From Ornithinibacter aureus (lineage in GTDB: Bacteria; Actinomycetota; Actinomycetes; Actinomycetales; Dermatophilaceae), in contig NZ_VMSB01000001.1 in the NCBI RefSeq assembly GCF_009858245.1, positions 1 through 64,000 of the forward strand: 64,000 nucleotides of DNA, given 5' to 3'. The notes under the pieces were generated by a model. The model was not told where the DNA came from. It saw nothing but the letters and a program-made list of their open reading frames with translations, and did no database searches. Below are positions 17,122 to 26,246 of this stretch, piece after piece (positions within the stretch are counted from its first letter, which is position 1; each line of letters starts with the position of its first letter). Both the position numbers and the translations under genes were made by a program.

Positions 17122-17910
17122 CTACGAGGGTCTCAGGACGTAGACGTCCATGATCCATCCGTGCTCGGCACGCAACTCGGCGCGGACGGCGACCACGTCG
17201 TCGATGACGTCGGCCAGGCGACCGGAGCGCAGCGTCTGCTGGGGGAGGCCGAGGTAGGCGCCCCAATGGATCAGCAGATCCGGGGCGCGCTCCACGAGCC
17301 CTTGGCAGGCGAGGTGCCCATCGAGCATGACCACGACCGAGCCGAGCGATGGAGACCATTCGTCGACCAGACGCCGCCCAGTCGTGATGTGGACCGGTTG
17401 CCCGACCGCGTGGAGCACGATCGAGTGGGCGGCGGCAAGGGCCTGGAAGGCCGAGATGCCGGGGACGACGTGGGTGACGATCGGCAGGCGCTCACCGATG
17501 GCGTCGACGACACGGATCGTGCTGTCGTAGAAGGCCGGATCTCCCCACACGAGGAAGCCGACGACCGCGTCCGCGGGGAGGGCGGCGATGACCTCGGCGT
17601 AGCGATCGGCCCGCGCCGCGTGCCAATCGGCCACCCCGGCGCGGTATGCCGTGTCATCGCGTTCGGCGTCCGGCCCACGGGTCGGGTCGGGCACATTCAC
17701 GAAGCGATAGTCCTGACCCTCCACCCCCTCGATGAACTCCGCGCAGATCGCCCGTCGCACCGCGACGAGGTCGTCCTTGGCGGAGCCCTTGTCCGCGACG
17801 AGGAAGACATCGACTGCGCGCAGGGCAGCGATGGCCTCCTGGGTGAGGTGCCCGGGGGAGCCGGCGCCGATGCCGATGACCTTGATGATGCGCGGCGTGG
17901 GTGGGCTCAT
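17122..17910 (-). CDS. cobF: Precorrin-6A synthase (deacetylating)
   Basis: CobF methylates C1 of precorrin-5 with loss of the acyl group as acetate, giving precorrin-6A. The 262-residue protein has IKVIGIGAGSPGHLTQEAIAAL at the N-terminus (SAM site), VFLVADKGSAKDDLVAVRR, the second motif FLVWGDPAFYDSTIRVVDAI and PGISAFQALAAAH. The ATG overlaps the stop of cobQ by four bases, so it is the second gene of a cobQ–cobF pair. CobF is specific to the aerobic route, agreeing with cobG and cobN nearby. Confidence 0.94.
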   Translation of the reverse strand: MSPPTPRIIKVIGIGAGSPGHLTQEAIAALRAVDVFLVADKGSAKDDLVAVRRAICAEFIEGVEGQDYRFVNVPDPTRGPDAERDDTAYRAGVADWHAARADRYAEVIAALPADAVVGFLVWGDPAFYDSTIRVVDAIGERLPIVTHVVPGISAFQALAAAHSIVLHAVGQPVHITTGRRLVDEWSPSLGSVVVMLDGHLACQGLVERAPDLLIHWGAYLGLPQQTLRSGRLADVIDDVVAVRAELRAEHGWIMDVYVLRPS

Positions 17911-19352
17911 GAGCCAGTTCCTCGGGTCAGCGTGAGCAAGGCTTCGAGGTCGAGATGCTCCTCGACGGCATCGGCGAGCGCGTCGATCATGGTCGAGCGC
18001 CGTTGCGCGAATCCCGGTGCCCCGGGCCGTGATTGCCAGCGTGAGCCGGCCACTGCTGCGACCTCGGCGAGAAGGGCACGCCGGAAGTCGTCGCATTCCA
18101 GGGTGCCGTGCCAGATCGATCCGAAGACCGGCCCACGACGCATGCCCCCGGGGAAGGACCTGTCGTCGTCGACGACGCCGTGATGGATCTCGTAGCCCTC
18201 GACCCGATGACCCTGCCACTCGCCCGATGGACGCCCGAGGACCTTCTCCGCCGCGAAAGTGACCGAGGTCGGCAGCACGCCCAACCCGGCGCTGACGCCG
18301 GCCCCGCTCTCGACGGGGTCGTCGATCCACTGCGCCAACATCTCGTAGCCACCGCAGATCCCCAGGACCGGCCGGGCCGCGGTGACCCGCTCGACGACGA
18401 CGTCGGCCAGGCCCCGCTCACGCAACCAGGACAGGTCACTGACCGTGGCTCGCGAGCCCGGCAGGACGAGCAGGTCGGCTTCGCGGCATACGTCCGGGTC
18501 GGTCGTCACCCGGACGTCGACGCCGGGCTCGGCGGCGAGGGCATCGACGTCGGTGGCATTGGAGGTCCGCGGGAAGCGCACCACGGCGACGGAGAGTCGG
18601 TCGGCCACGTCGTCCTCCGACGGTCGCCAGCGACCGACCGAGAGAGCGTCCTCGGAGTCGAGCCAGACGTCCTCGAGCCACGGGAGGACGCCGACGAAGG
18701 GCACCCCCGTGCGCCTCGTGATCTCCACCAGCCCAGGGGTGAGCACGGACTCGTCACCTCGGAACTTGTTGATGCAGAAGGCTTTCAGCAGAGCCCGGTC
18801 CTCGTCGTCGAGCAACGCCCACGTGCCGTAGAGAGCGGCGAGGATGCCGCCCCGGTCGATGTCTCCGACGACCATGACGGGCAGGTCGAAGCGCCGCGCC
18901 AGACCCATGTTGACGTAGTCGCCGCGCCGCAGGTTGATCTCGGCGGGGGAGCCGGCTCCCTCGGCCACGACCAGGTCGCAGCCCCCCGCCAACTCCTCGT
19001 AGGCCGCGAAGGCGGCCTCGGCAAGGTGCGCGCGGCCAGTCGCGTATTCGCCGGCCTGCAACTCGCCCGCGGGCTGTCCGCGCAGGACCACGAAGGCTCG
19101 ACGATCGCTGCCCGGCTTGAGGAGCACGGGATTGTGCAGAGAGCTCGCCTCGACCCCAGCCGCCTCGGCCTGCAGATATTGCGCGCGCCCGATCTCCGAG
19201 CCATCGCGGCAGACCATCGAGTTGTTGGACATGTTCTGGCTCTTGAAGGGAGCGACGCGCAGCCCGCGGCGGGCCAGGGCGCGGCACAGTCCGGTGACGA
19301 CGAGGGACTTGCCCGCATCCGAGCTCGTCCCGGTCACCAGCAGTCCAGCCAC
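17907..19352 (-). CDS. cobQ: Cobyric acid synthase
   Basis: CobQ amidates side chains b, d, e and g of adenosylcobyrinic acid a,c-diamide with glutamine and ATP. The 481-residue protein has an N-terminal synthetase domain with P-loop LVTGTSSDAGKSLVVTGLCR, KSQNMSNNSMV and VAEGAGSPAEINLR. The C-terminal class I glutaminase-like domain has the nucleophile Cys in LGICGGYEML and the YEIHHG histidine motif. It starts 22 bases from the divergent phosphatase gene, so the two probably share a promoter region. Confidence 0.95.
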   Translation of the reverse strand: MAGLLVTGTSSDAGKSLVVTGLCRALARRGLRVAPFKSQNMSNNSMVCRDGSEIGRAQYLQAEAAGVEASSLHNPVLLKPGSDRRAFVVLRGQPAGELQAGEYATGRAHLAEAAFAAYEELAGGCDLVVAEGAGSPAEINLRRGDYVNMGLARRFDLPVMVVGDIDRGGILAALYGTWALLDDEDRALLKAFCINKFRGDESVLTPGLVEITRRTGVPFVGVLPWLEDVWLDSEDALSVGRWRPSEDDVADRLSVAVVRFPRTSNATDVDALAAEPGVDVRVTTDPDVCREADLLVLPGSRATVSDLSWLRERGLADVVVERVTAARPVLGICGGYEMLAQWIDDPVESGAGVSAGLGVLPTSVTFAAEKVLGRPSGEWQGHRVEGYEIHHGVVDDDRSFPGGMRRGPVFGSIWHGTLECDDFRRALLAEVAAVAGSRWQSRPGAPGFAQRRSTMIDALADAVEEHLDLEALLTLTRGTGS

Positions 19353-19374
19353 GCAGCGACCTTACAGTGGGCTC

Positions 19375-20037
19375 GTGAGGGATCCCGTGACTGTGCACCT
19401 CGTCCGCCACGGACAGTCGACGTGGAACGTCGAGGGCCGGCTCCAGGGGCAGACCGTGCACCCCGAGCTCACCGAGCGCGGGCGTCGCGAGGCCGCCGAA
19501 GCGGCCGCACTACTACGTGCGCGGTGCCCCGGCACGGGCGAGGATGTGGGTCTGATCTGCAGTGACCTGGTCAGGGCCGCGCAGACAGCCGCGGTGATCG
19601 GGCAGGTGCTCGGGGTGATCGTCGAACAGGACGTCGCCCTGCGCGAGCAGGGCCTGGGTGTCCTCGAGGGCCGCCTCACGAAGGAGCTGGTGCCCGAGCC
19701 GACTCCCGAGGGGCTGGACATCACCGAGGTGCGATGGGGCGGGGGCGAGTCGATCGAGGACGTCCACGATCGCCTGGGGACCTTCTTCGAGCGCGTCCTC
19801 CCGGCTGCTCCACCCCACCTTGTCCTGGTCACGCACGGTGACACCCTGCGGGTGGCTCGCGCCTGGCTGCAAGGTCGAGGTCATCGCGACGTCGACTGGG
19901 ACCTGGTGCCGAACGGCTTCGTGACGACCCTGGCCGTCGAGGCCGGTAGACTTCGGGACCAAGAGCGTCTGAGCCGTCATCAGCGGCGAGCTTCCGGAAG
20001 AACAGCGGGTCCTGACTCGATCAGGTCCGCCCACTAG
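19375..20037 (+). CDS. Histidine phosphatase family protein, CobC-like
   Basis: The family uses a phosphohistidine intermediate; here the catalytic motif is LVRHGQSTWN at residue 8 and the second His is in LVTHGDTLRVARAW. In this position a role as alpha-ribazole or cobalamin-5'-phosphate phosphatase (CobC) is plausible, but phosphoglycerate-mutase-like enzymes of broad use look similar, so no symbol is given. GTG at 19375 is the likely start; GTG at 19387 is possible. The domain ends near 'GFVTTLAVEAGRL'; the last 28 residues overlap the T-box leader of ileS and are Arg/Ser-rich, so they may be incidental coding. Confidence 0.85.
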   Translation: MRDPVTVHLVRHGQSTWNVEGRLQGQTVHPELTERGRREAAEAAALLRARCPGTGEDVGLICSDLVRAAQTAAVIGQVLGVIVEQDVALREQGLGVLEGRLTKELVPEPTPEGLDITEVRWGGGESIEDVHDRLGTFFERVLPAAPPHLVLVTHGDTLRVARAWLQGRGHRDVDWDLVPNGFVTTLAVEAGRLRDQERLSRHQRRASGRTAGPDSIRSAH

Positions 20038-20235
20038 ACCCGGACGGGTGGGCTTCGTCACAGCCTTCGACCAAGAGCGGTCGCATGCCGCGGGGCCCGG
20101 TTCGCCGGTCTGCGCAGCCAGGCGTGCGGCAAGCGAGGTGGCACCGCGGAGGTGAGCACCCGGCATACGGAACCGTGTGCGGGACTCACGTTCGTCCTCG
20201 TCCAGAGATTTCGAGTTGACGACCCGCAGGAGCAC
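19995..20235 (+). promoter_or_regulatory. T-box leader of ileS
   Basis: The T-box core GAGGTGGCACCGCGG is at 20135–20149. Upstream a stem CGGGTC (20006–20011) pairs with GACCCG (20037–20042) and encloses an ATC triplet at 20020–20022 that could be the isoleucine specifier. Actinobacterial ileS T-boxes are known to control translation initiation by binding uncharged tRNA-Ile. The ileS RBS (CAGGAG, 20227) follows. The 5' part lies within the upstream phosphatase gene. Stem limits are by eye. Confidence 0.85.
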
Positions 20236-20243
20236 GAAGACCC

Positions 20244-23200
20244 ATGACCTATCCCACGGTCTCCACGACCGGCCAGCACACCGGCGCCGCCTTCGGCGTC
20301 CCCTCGAGCCCGCGCTTCCCGCAGATCGAGGAGGCCGTCCTGGCCTACTGGGCGAAGGACAACACCTTCCTCGCCTCGGTCGAGGAGCGCCCGGCCGGTG
20401 TCAACGGCGCCAACGAGTTCGTCTTCTACGACGGCCCGCCCTTCGCCAACGGCCTGCCGCACTACGGCCACCTGTTGACCGGCTACGTCAAGGACATCGT
20501 TCCCCGCTACGAGACGATGCGCGGCAAGCACGTCGAGCGCCGCTTCGGCTGGGACACCCACGGCCTGCCCGCCGAGCTCGAGGCGATGAGCCAGCTCGGC
20601 ATCAAGACCAAGGACGAGATCCTCGAGATCGGGATCGAGACCTTCAACGCCAAGTGCCGCGAGTCGGTCATGACGTACACGGGGGAGTGGCAGGACTACG
20701 TCACCCGCCAGGCCCGTTGGGTCGACTTCGACAACGACTACAAGACGCTCAACCCGACGTTCATGGAGTCGGTGCTCTGGGCGTTCAAGATCCTGTACGA
20801 CAAGGGCTTGGTCTATGAGGGCTTCCGCTGCCTGCCGTACTGCTGGAACGACCAGACGCCGCTGTCCAACCACGAGCTGCGCATGGACGAGGAGGTCTAC
20901 AAGAACCGGCAGGACCCGGCCGTCACCGTGGGCTACCGCCTCGAGACCGGCGAGCTCGCCCTCATCTGGACGACGACCCCGTGGACCCTGCCGAGCAACC
21001 TCGCGATGGCCGTGCGCCCCGACATCGACTACGTCGTCGTCGAGTCCGAGGGCCCGACCGGGAGCACCGAGCGGTACGTGCTCGCCGAGGCGCGCCTGAC
21101 TGCCTACACGCGCGAGCTCGGTGCGGATGCCGCGGAGCGGGTCGTCGAGCGGCTCACCGGGGCTGACCTGGTCGGTCGGTCGTACACGCCACCGTTCTCG
21201 TACTACGCCGGCCACCCGAACTCCCACGTCGTGCTCGCGGCCGACTACGTGACGACCGACGACGGCACCGGCATCGTCCACATCGCCCCCGCCTTCGGTG
21301 AGGAGGACAAGCAGCTCACCGACCAGCACGGCATCGCCCCGGTGGTGCCCGTGGGCCCCGACGGCCGCTTCACGTTCCCGGTCAACGACTACGAGGGCCT
21401 GCACGTCTTCGAGTCCAACGCCCTCATCATCGAGCACCTCAAGGCCGCCACCCACGGTGAGGGGGAGCACGCCTCGGTCACGCCGGGCACCGTGCTCGTG
21501 CACCGCGAGACATACGACCACAGCTACCCGCACTGCTGGCGCTGCCGCGAGCCCCTCATCTACATGGCGGTGTCGTCGTGGTTCGTCGAGGTGACGGCGT
21601 TCAAGGACCGCATGGTCGAGCTGAACCAGGAGATCACCTGGGTGCCCGAGCACGTCAAGGACGGCCAGTTCGGCAAGTGGCTGGAGAACGCCCGCGACTG
21701 GTCGATCTCGCGGAACCGGTTCTGGGGCAGCCCGATCCCGGTCTGGCGCTCGGACGACCCCGCGTACCCGCGCATCGACGTCTACGGCTCCTTCGCCGAG
21801 CTCGAGCGCGACTTCGGGTGCCTACCGCTGAACGAGCACGGCGAGCCCGACCTGCACCGCCCCTTCGTCGACCACCTGACCCGGCCCAACCCCGACGACC
21901 CGACCGGCAACTCCACGATGCGCCGGGTCGAGGACGTGCTCGACGTGTGGTTCGACTCGGGCTCGATGTCCTTCGCCCAGGTCCACTACCCGTTCGAGAA
22001 CGCGGACTGGTTCGAGCACCACTTCCCGGGCGACTTCATCGTCGAGTACATCGGGCAGACCCGCGGCTGGTTCTACACGCTGCACGTGCTCGCGACCGCA
22101 CTGTTCGACCGGCCCGCGTTCTCCTCGTGCGTCAGCCACGGCATCGTCCTGGGCTCCGACGGCCAGAAGATGAGCAAGTCGCTGAAGAACTACCCCGACG
22201 TGAGCGAGGTGTTCAACCGCGACGGCGCCGACGCGATGCGCTGGTTCCTCATGTCGAGCGGCATCCTGCGCGGCAGCAACCTCGTCGTCACGCAGGAGGG
22301 CATCCGCGAGGGGGTGCGCCAGGTGCTCATCCCGCTGTGGAACAGCTGGTACTTCTTCAGCCTGTACGCCAACGCGGCGAACGGGGGAGCGGGGTACACC
22401 GCGACGTGGTCGACCGCCTCCACCGACCCGCTCGACCGCTACCTGCTCGCCACGCTGCGTGGGCTCGTCGAGACGGTGCAGGGCCAGATGGACACCTACG
22501 ACATCCCGGGTGCCTGCGAGTCGGTGCGCCAGTTCGTCGACGTGATGACCAACTGGTACATCCGCCGGTCGCGCGAGCGCTTCTGGGACAGCGGTTCCGG
22601 CGACTCCTCGGCCACCGAGGCCGCCTTCGACACGCTCTACACGGTGCTCGAGGTGCTGACCCGGGTGTCGGCCCCGCTCCTGCCCCTGGTCACCGAGGAG
22701 ATCTGGCGCGGGCTCACCGGCGGTCGCTCGGTGCACCTGGCCGACTGGCCGGATGCCGCCGCGCTGCCGGCTGACGACGACCTCGTCGCCGCGATGGATG
22801 CCGTGCGCGCCGTGTGCTCGACGGGCTCGTCGCTGCGCAAGGCGGAGAAGCTGCGGGTGCGCCTGCCGCTGCCCGAGCTCACCGTCGTCACGGCGGCCCC
22901 GGACGGGTTGGCGCCGTTCGCCGGCATCATCGCCGACGAGCTCAACGTCAAGGCCGTGACGGTGCTCGACGTCGCGGACGCCCACGGGTCCGACTTCGGC
23001 ATCAGCCAGCGCCTCGTCGTGAACGCCCGGGCCGCCGGGCCACGCCTGGGCCGGGACGTCCAGACGGCCATCAAGGGCAGCAAGACGGGGGACTGGACGG
23101 TGGCCGAGGACGGCACCGTGACCTCGGGCGGGCTCGCGCTCGTCGAGGGTGAGTACGTCGTCGAGACGGTCGTCGACGCCGAGCAGGCCGGGTCGCACGC

Positions 23201-23540
23201 CACGGCCATGCTGCCCGGTGGCGGATTCGTCGTGCTCGACACCGACGTCACGCCCGAGCTCGAGATGGAGGGCACCGCCCGTGACCTGGTGCGGGCCGTG
23301 CAGCAGGCGCGCCGGGACGCAGGCCTCGAGGTCTCGGACCGGATCTCGCTCGAGGTCACCGGTGCCGAGTTCGTCTACCGGTCGGTGCTGAACCACCGCG
23401 ACCTGCTGAGCGGCGAGACGCTGGCCGAGCAGCTGTCGGTGACCCCCGACCTCGACGCCCTCGACCCGGATGCCGCGGACGTCACCGAGGTGACCGTCGG
23501 CGAGCGCTTCCCGGCACGCCTGAGGATCACCGTGCGCTGA
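20244..23540 (+). CDS. ileS: Isoleucyl-tRNA synthetase (large, eukaryote-like type)
   Basis: A class I synthetase that charges tRNA-Ile, 1,098 residues. The HIGH-type motif is [11 protein letters not shown] at about residue 72, the CP1 editing site is [17 protein letters not shown], and KMSKS is [16 protein letters not shown]. The anticodon-binding region starts near residue 700 and a C-terminal domain ends at [11 protein letters not shown]. Length and motif spacing fit the IleS2/eukaryote-like type, which is often less sensitive to mupirocin; that trait is inference. The start is ATG 20244 after CAGGAG. Only one Tyr codon of about 37 is TAT. The last 108 bases have a diverged copy at 24274–24381. 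Confidence 0.96.
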   Translation: MTYPTVSTTGQHTGAAFGVPSSPRFPQIEEAVLAYWAKDNTFLASVEERPAGVNGANEFVFYDGPPFANGLPHYGHLLTGYVKDIVPRYETMRGKHVERRFGWDTHGLPAELEAMSQLGIKTKDEILEIGIETFNAKCRESVMTYTGEWQDYVTRQARWVDFDNDYKTLNPTFMESVLWAFKILYDKGLVYEGFRCLPYCWNDQTPLSNHELRMDEEVYKNRQDPAVTVGYRLETGELALIWTTTPWTLPSNLAMAVRPDIDYVVVESEGPTGSTERYVLAEARLTAYTRELGADAAERVVERLTGADLVGRSYTPPFSYYAGHPNSHVVLAADYVTTDDGTGIVHIAPAFGEEDKQLTDQHGIAPVVPVGPDGRFTFPVNDYEGLHVFESNALIIEHLKAATHGEGEHASVTPGTVLVHRETYDHSYPHCWRCREPLIYMAVSSWFVEVTAFKDRMVELNQEITWVPEHVKDGQFGKWLENARDWSISRNRFWGSPIPVWRSDDPAYPRIDVYGSFAELERDFGCLPLNEHGEPDLHRPFVDHLTRPNPDDPTGNSTMRRVEDVLDVWFDSGSMSFAQVHYPFENADWFEHHFPGDFIVEYIGQTRGWFYTLHVLATALFDRPAFSSCVSHGIVLGSDGQKMSKSLKNYPDVSEVFNRDGADAMRWFLMSSGILRGSNLVVTQEGIREGVRQVLIPLWNSWYFFSLYANAANGGAGYTATWSTASTDPLDRYLLATLRGLVETVQGQMDTYDIPGACESVRQFVDVMTNWYIRRSRERFWDSGSGDSSATEAAFDTLYTVLEVLTRVSAPLLPLVTEEIWRGLTGGRSVHLADWPDAAALPADDDLVAAMDAVRAVCSTGSSLRKAEKLRVRLPLPELTVVTAAPDGLAPFAGIIADELNVKAVTVLDVADAHGSDFGISQRLVVNARAAGPRLGRDVQTAIKGSKTGDWTVAEDGTVTSGGLALVEGEYVVETVVDAEQAGSHATAMLPGGGFVVLDTDVTPELEMEGTARDLVRAVQQARRDAGLEVSDRISLEVTGAEFVYRSVLNHRDLLSGETLAEQLSVTPDLDALDPDAADVTEVTVGERFPARLRITVR

Positions 23541-23557
23541 CTCGTCGTTCCGACGAG
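23541..23557 (+). terminator. Hairpin directly after ileS
   Basis: CTCGTCG-TTC-CGACGAG forms a perfect 7-bp stem with a 3-base loop starting at the base after the ileS stop. There is no U-run, so it could be a weak terminator or an RNA-stability stem. Confidence 0.45.
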
Positions 23558-23606
23558 CTGTGCGCGTGCATACCTCCAGATGGACGCATGCCCTCGCTGG
23601 GCGATA

Positions 23607-23623
23607 CTATCGAGATGCGATAG
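23607..23623. promoter_or_regulatory. Inverted repeat, probable operator of the higBA-like pair
   Basis: CTATCG and CGATAG are separated by five bases (AGATG) and end 10 bases before the toxin gene GTG. HigA-type antitoxins bind palindromes at this position to repress their own operon. Function is inferred from position and symmetry. Confidence 0.5.
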
Positions 23624-23632
23624 CGTCTGGGA

Positions 23633-23917
23633 GTGGCCATCCAGTCCTTCGCCGATGCGAACACAGAGAAGGTCTGGCGCCGCAAACACGTCGCCCGGCT
23701 TGGCACCGACATCCAACGGGCCGCGCAGAAGAAGCTTCGGCTCCTCAACGCGGCCGGCACGTTGGGCGATCTGCGCGTTCCGCCGGGCAACCGCCTGGAG
23801 AAGCTGACCGGAAGCCGAGCCGGTCAGCACTCGATCCGAGTCAACGACCAGTTCCGCATCTGCTTCACCTGGACCGCGGGCGGGCCAACCGACGTCGAGA
23901 TCGTCGACTACCACTAG
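23633..23917 (+). CDS. higB: HigB/RelE-type toxin of a toxin–antitoxin pair
   Basis: The 94-residue protein fits the HigB/RelE mRNA-interferase fold: FADANTEKVWRRKHVARLG, LRLLNAAGTLGDLRVPPGN, LEKLTGSRAGQHSIRVNDQ and FRICFTWTAGGPTDVEIVDYH. The ending 'W..G...VEIVDYH' is typical of the 'plasmid maintenance system killer' family. The start is GTG 23633. It is followed after 15 bases by the antitoxin, giving the toxin-first order characteristic of higBA. The pair lies between ileS and a duplicate of the ileS 3' end. Confidence 0.9.
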   Translation: MAIQSFADANTEKVWRRKHVARLGTDIQRAAQKKLRLLNAAGTLGDLRVPPGNRLEKLTGSRAGQHSIRVNDQFRICFTWTAGGPTDVEIVDYH

Positions 23918-23932
23918 AAGGGAGGCAATGCG

Positions 23933-24226
23933 ATGACCAAGGCACACGACCCGATCACGCCGGGAGAGATCCTGCGCACCGAGTTCCTCGAGCCGCTGGA
24001 GATCAGCCAGTACCGGCTGGCGCAGGCAACCGGCCTGAGTCAGACCCGCATCGGGGAGATCGTCCGCGGCAGGCGACGTATCACCACGGAAACCGGCCTG
24101 CGACTCTCCCGCGCGCTTGGGACCAGCGAGCGCTTCTGGATCAACATCCAGGCCGACTACGACATCGAAGTCGAACACGACACCCACGAGGATGACCTGA
24201 ACCGCATCGAGAGTCTGGTCAGTTAG
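23933..24226 (+). CDS. higA: HigA-type antitoxin, XRE family
   Basis: The 97-residue protein begins with the HigA signature PGEILRTEFLEPLEISQYRLA, then a helix-turn-helix (LAQATGLSQTRIGEIVRGRRRIT) and TGLRLSRALGTSERFWINIQADYD. It neutralises the toxin and represses the operon, by analogy with the family. The start is ATG 23933 after AGGGAGG. It ends 48 bases before the ileS 3' duplicate. Confidence 0.92.
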   Translation: MTKAHDPITPGEILRTEFLEPLEISQYRLAQATGLSQTRIGEIVRGRRRITTETGLRLSRALGTSERFWINIQADYDIEVEHDTHEDDLNRIESLVS

Positions 24227-24273
24227 GGCACCGCTACGCGTGCGTGCACCGTCGCCTGCCGACCGCCTGCCAC

Positions 24274-24381
24274 CTGTCGGTGACGCCGGACCCCGACGCC
24301 CTCGACCGGGATACCGCGGACGTCACCGAGGTGACCGTGGGCGAGCGCTTCCCCGCCCGCCTGCGGATCGTGAGGCGCTGA
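24274..24381 (+). pseudogene. Diverged second copy of the last 108 bases of ileS
   Basis: The stretch aligns without gaps to 23433–23540, the 3' end of ileS including its stop codon. By eye about 94 of 108 positions match. Translated, it reads LSVTPDPDALDRDTADVTEV and [13 protein letters not shown]-stop against [20 protein letters not shown] and [13 protein letters not shown]-stop. The rest of the 325-base gap to folC (24227–24551) shows no gene or clear signal. This looks like the old gene end displaced when the higBA segment arrived. Confidence 0.85.
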
Positions 24382-24551
24382 CCGGCATGCGGTGAAAGTT
24401 CCCTGTTCCTTGGGCCCAGCCCGGCACGTACACCGTCGTCGTGGAGAACCACGGGGGCCGGTACGCCGGACACCGACTGGACGGGAGAGGTCGCTTGGGG
24501 GCCACCTCCGTCGTGTGACCGCTGCGCACCGGAGTCAGCGACAATGGGCCG

Positions 24552-25946
24552 GTGAGCCCCGCACCCGATGCCGCCCAGCGCGATGCCGCGCACCAGCTCG
24601 ACCTGACCCGCCGGATGCGCGAGGTCGAGGCCTCGATCCTCTCCCGGGCGCCCGAGCACGACCTCGAGCCCTCACTCGACCGCATCCGCGCCGTCATGGA
24701 GCTGCTGGGCGACCCGCAACGCACCTTCCCCGTCATCCACGTCACGGGGACCAACGGCAAGACGAGCACGTCGCGGATCATCGAGGCCCTCCTGCGCGAG
24801 CTCGGTCTGAACACCGGGCGCTTCACCTCACCGCACCTGCACTCGATGACCGAGCGCATCGCCATCGGTGGGCGCCCCATCGACGCCGAGAGGTTCCTCG
24901 CGGCCTACGACGAGGTGATCCCGTTCGTCGAGATGGTCGACGCCCGCTCGATCATCGACGGCGGGCCGGCGATGACGTACTTCGAGGTCATCGTCGCCGT
25001 CGCCTACGCCGCCTTCGCGGACCTGCCCGTCGACGTCGCGGTCATGGAGGTGGGCATGGGGGGTGCCTGGGATGCCACCAACGTCATCGACGCGCCGGTC
25101 AGCGTCATCACGCCCATCGGGCTGGACCACCAGCACTTCCTCGGCGACACCATCGAGCTCATCGCGACCGAGAAGGCCGGGATCATCAAGCCCGACGCGA
25201 TCACGGTCATGGCCGTGCAACCCGAGCCGGATGCCGTCGACGTGCTGAGTGCGCGGGCCGCCGAGGTGGGTGCCCGGATCGTCGCCGAGGGGGTCGACAT
25301 CGGGGTCACGGCGCGCGACGTCGCCTTCGGTGGCCAGCAGATCTCGGTGCGTGGGCTCGCCGCGGAGTACGAGGACCTGTTCCTGCCGCTGCACGGGACC
25401 CATCAGGCGCAGAACGCGGCGGTTGCCATCGCCGCGGTCGAGGCCTTCCTCGGCGGGGGAGAGCAGCCGCTCGACATCGACGTGCTGCGGGCAGGGTTGG
25501 CGACCGCCGAGTCCCCCGGGCGATTGGAGATCGTGCGGCGCAGCCCCACGGTGCTCGTCGACGCCGCGCACAACCCCGCGGGTGCCGAGGTGCTGGCCAG
25601 GGCCATCACCGAGTCGTTCACCTTCGCCCGCCTCGTCGGGGTCATCGCCGTGATGAAGGACAAGGACGCCCTCGGGGTGCTCCAGGCGCTCGAGCCGGTG
25701 CTCGACGACGTCGTCGTCACCCGCACGACCTCGCCACGGGCGATGACGCCCCGCCAGCTCGGGGAGCTCGCGGCCGAGGTGTTCGGGGAGCAGCGGGTCA
25801 CGGTCGTCGAGGAGCTGCCGGACGCGCTGGACGTCGCGGCCGGGATGGCGGATGCCGATGGCGGCGTCAGCGGGGGAGTGCTTGCCACCGGGTCGGTCGT
25901 CACCGCGGCCGAGGTGCGGATGCTGCTCGGCACCACCGCCGTCTGA
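24552..25946 (+). CDS. folC: Folylpolyglutamate synthase / dihydrofolate synthase
   Basis: FolC adds glutamate to folates using ATP. The 464-residue protein has P-loop VIHVTGTNGKTSTSRII, the Mur-ligase-like segment FTSPHLHSMTERIAIGG, VMEVGMGGAWDATNVID, ITPIGLDHQHFLGDTIELIA and VLVDAAHNPAGAEVLARAI. 'GGAWDATN' rather than 'GGRLDATN' is the actinobacterial form. The start is GTG 24552. It is followed by a small membrane protein, a DUF4233-like protein and ndk, an order conserved in actinobacteria. Confidence 0.95.
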   Translation: MSPAPDAAQRDAAHQLDLTRRMREVEASILSRAPEHDLEPSLDRIRAVMELLGDPQRTFPVIHVTGTNGKTSTSRIIEALLRELGLNTGRFTSPHLHSMTERIAIGGRPIDAERFLAAYDEVIPFVEMVDARSIIDGGPAMTYFEVIVAVAYAAFADLPVDVAVMEVGMGGAWDATNVIDAPVSVITPIGLDHQHFLGDTIELIATEKAGIIKPDAITVMAVQPEPDAVDVLSARAAEVGARIVAEGVDIGVTARDVAFGGQQISVRGLAAEYEDLFLPLHGTHQAQNAAVAIAAVEAFLGGGEQPLDIDVLRAGLATAESPGRLEIVRRSPTVLVDAAHNPAGAEVLARAITESFTFARLVGVIAVMKDKDALGVLQALEPVLDDVVVTRTTSPRAMTPRQLGELAAEVFGEQRVTVVEELPDALDVAAGMADADGGVSGGVLATGSVVTAAEVRMLLGTTAV

Positions 25947-25976
25947 CCGCACGGCGGGGCGCTTACCCTTGGGGAC

Positions 25977-26246
25977 ATGTCCCCGCTCCTCAAGCTGCTG
26001 CTCATCGTCGCCGCCGCGGTGCTGGTCTGGTGGGTCGTGACCTCGGTGCGCGCCAGCCGGGGCACTACCGGGACGACGTTCACGCCGGTCGACGAGCTTG
26101 CCCCCGAGGTGCAGCAGACCATCGACGCGGCGCTCTCGCGCGGTGAGCTGGTCGCGGCGATCAAGCACTACCGGGCTGCGACCGGGGCCGGGCTGGCCCA
26201 GTGCAAGGCCGCCGTGGAGACCCGGCGCTGGAAGGCCGGCGGATGA
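25977..26246 (+). CDS. Small membrane protein with L7/L12 C-terminal-like segment
   Basis: The 89-residue protein has one N-terminal membrane span (LLKLLLIVAAAVLVWWVVTSV) and a cytoplasmic part in which LVAAIKHYRAATGAGLAQCKAAVE resembles the C-terminal helix-turn of ribosomal protein L7/L12 (xxVIKxVRxxTGxGLKEAKxxVE). The function is unknown; a membrane-tethered interaction domain is the simplest reading. It lies 30 bases after folC and overlaps the next gene by four bases (ATGA), so it is part of the folC–ndk group. Confidence 0.75.
   Translation: MSPLLKLLLIVAAAVLVWWVVTSVRASRGTTGTTFTPVDELAPEVQQTIDAALSRGELVAAIKHYRAATGAGLAQCKAAVETRRWKAGG

Noticed and set aside
20058-21653. Minus-strand frame of 531 residues over the T-box and 5' ileS
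   Set aside because: Antisense shadow of ileS; repeated Val-Gly-Asp runs typical of reverse-frame GC coding.
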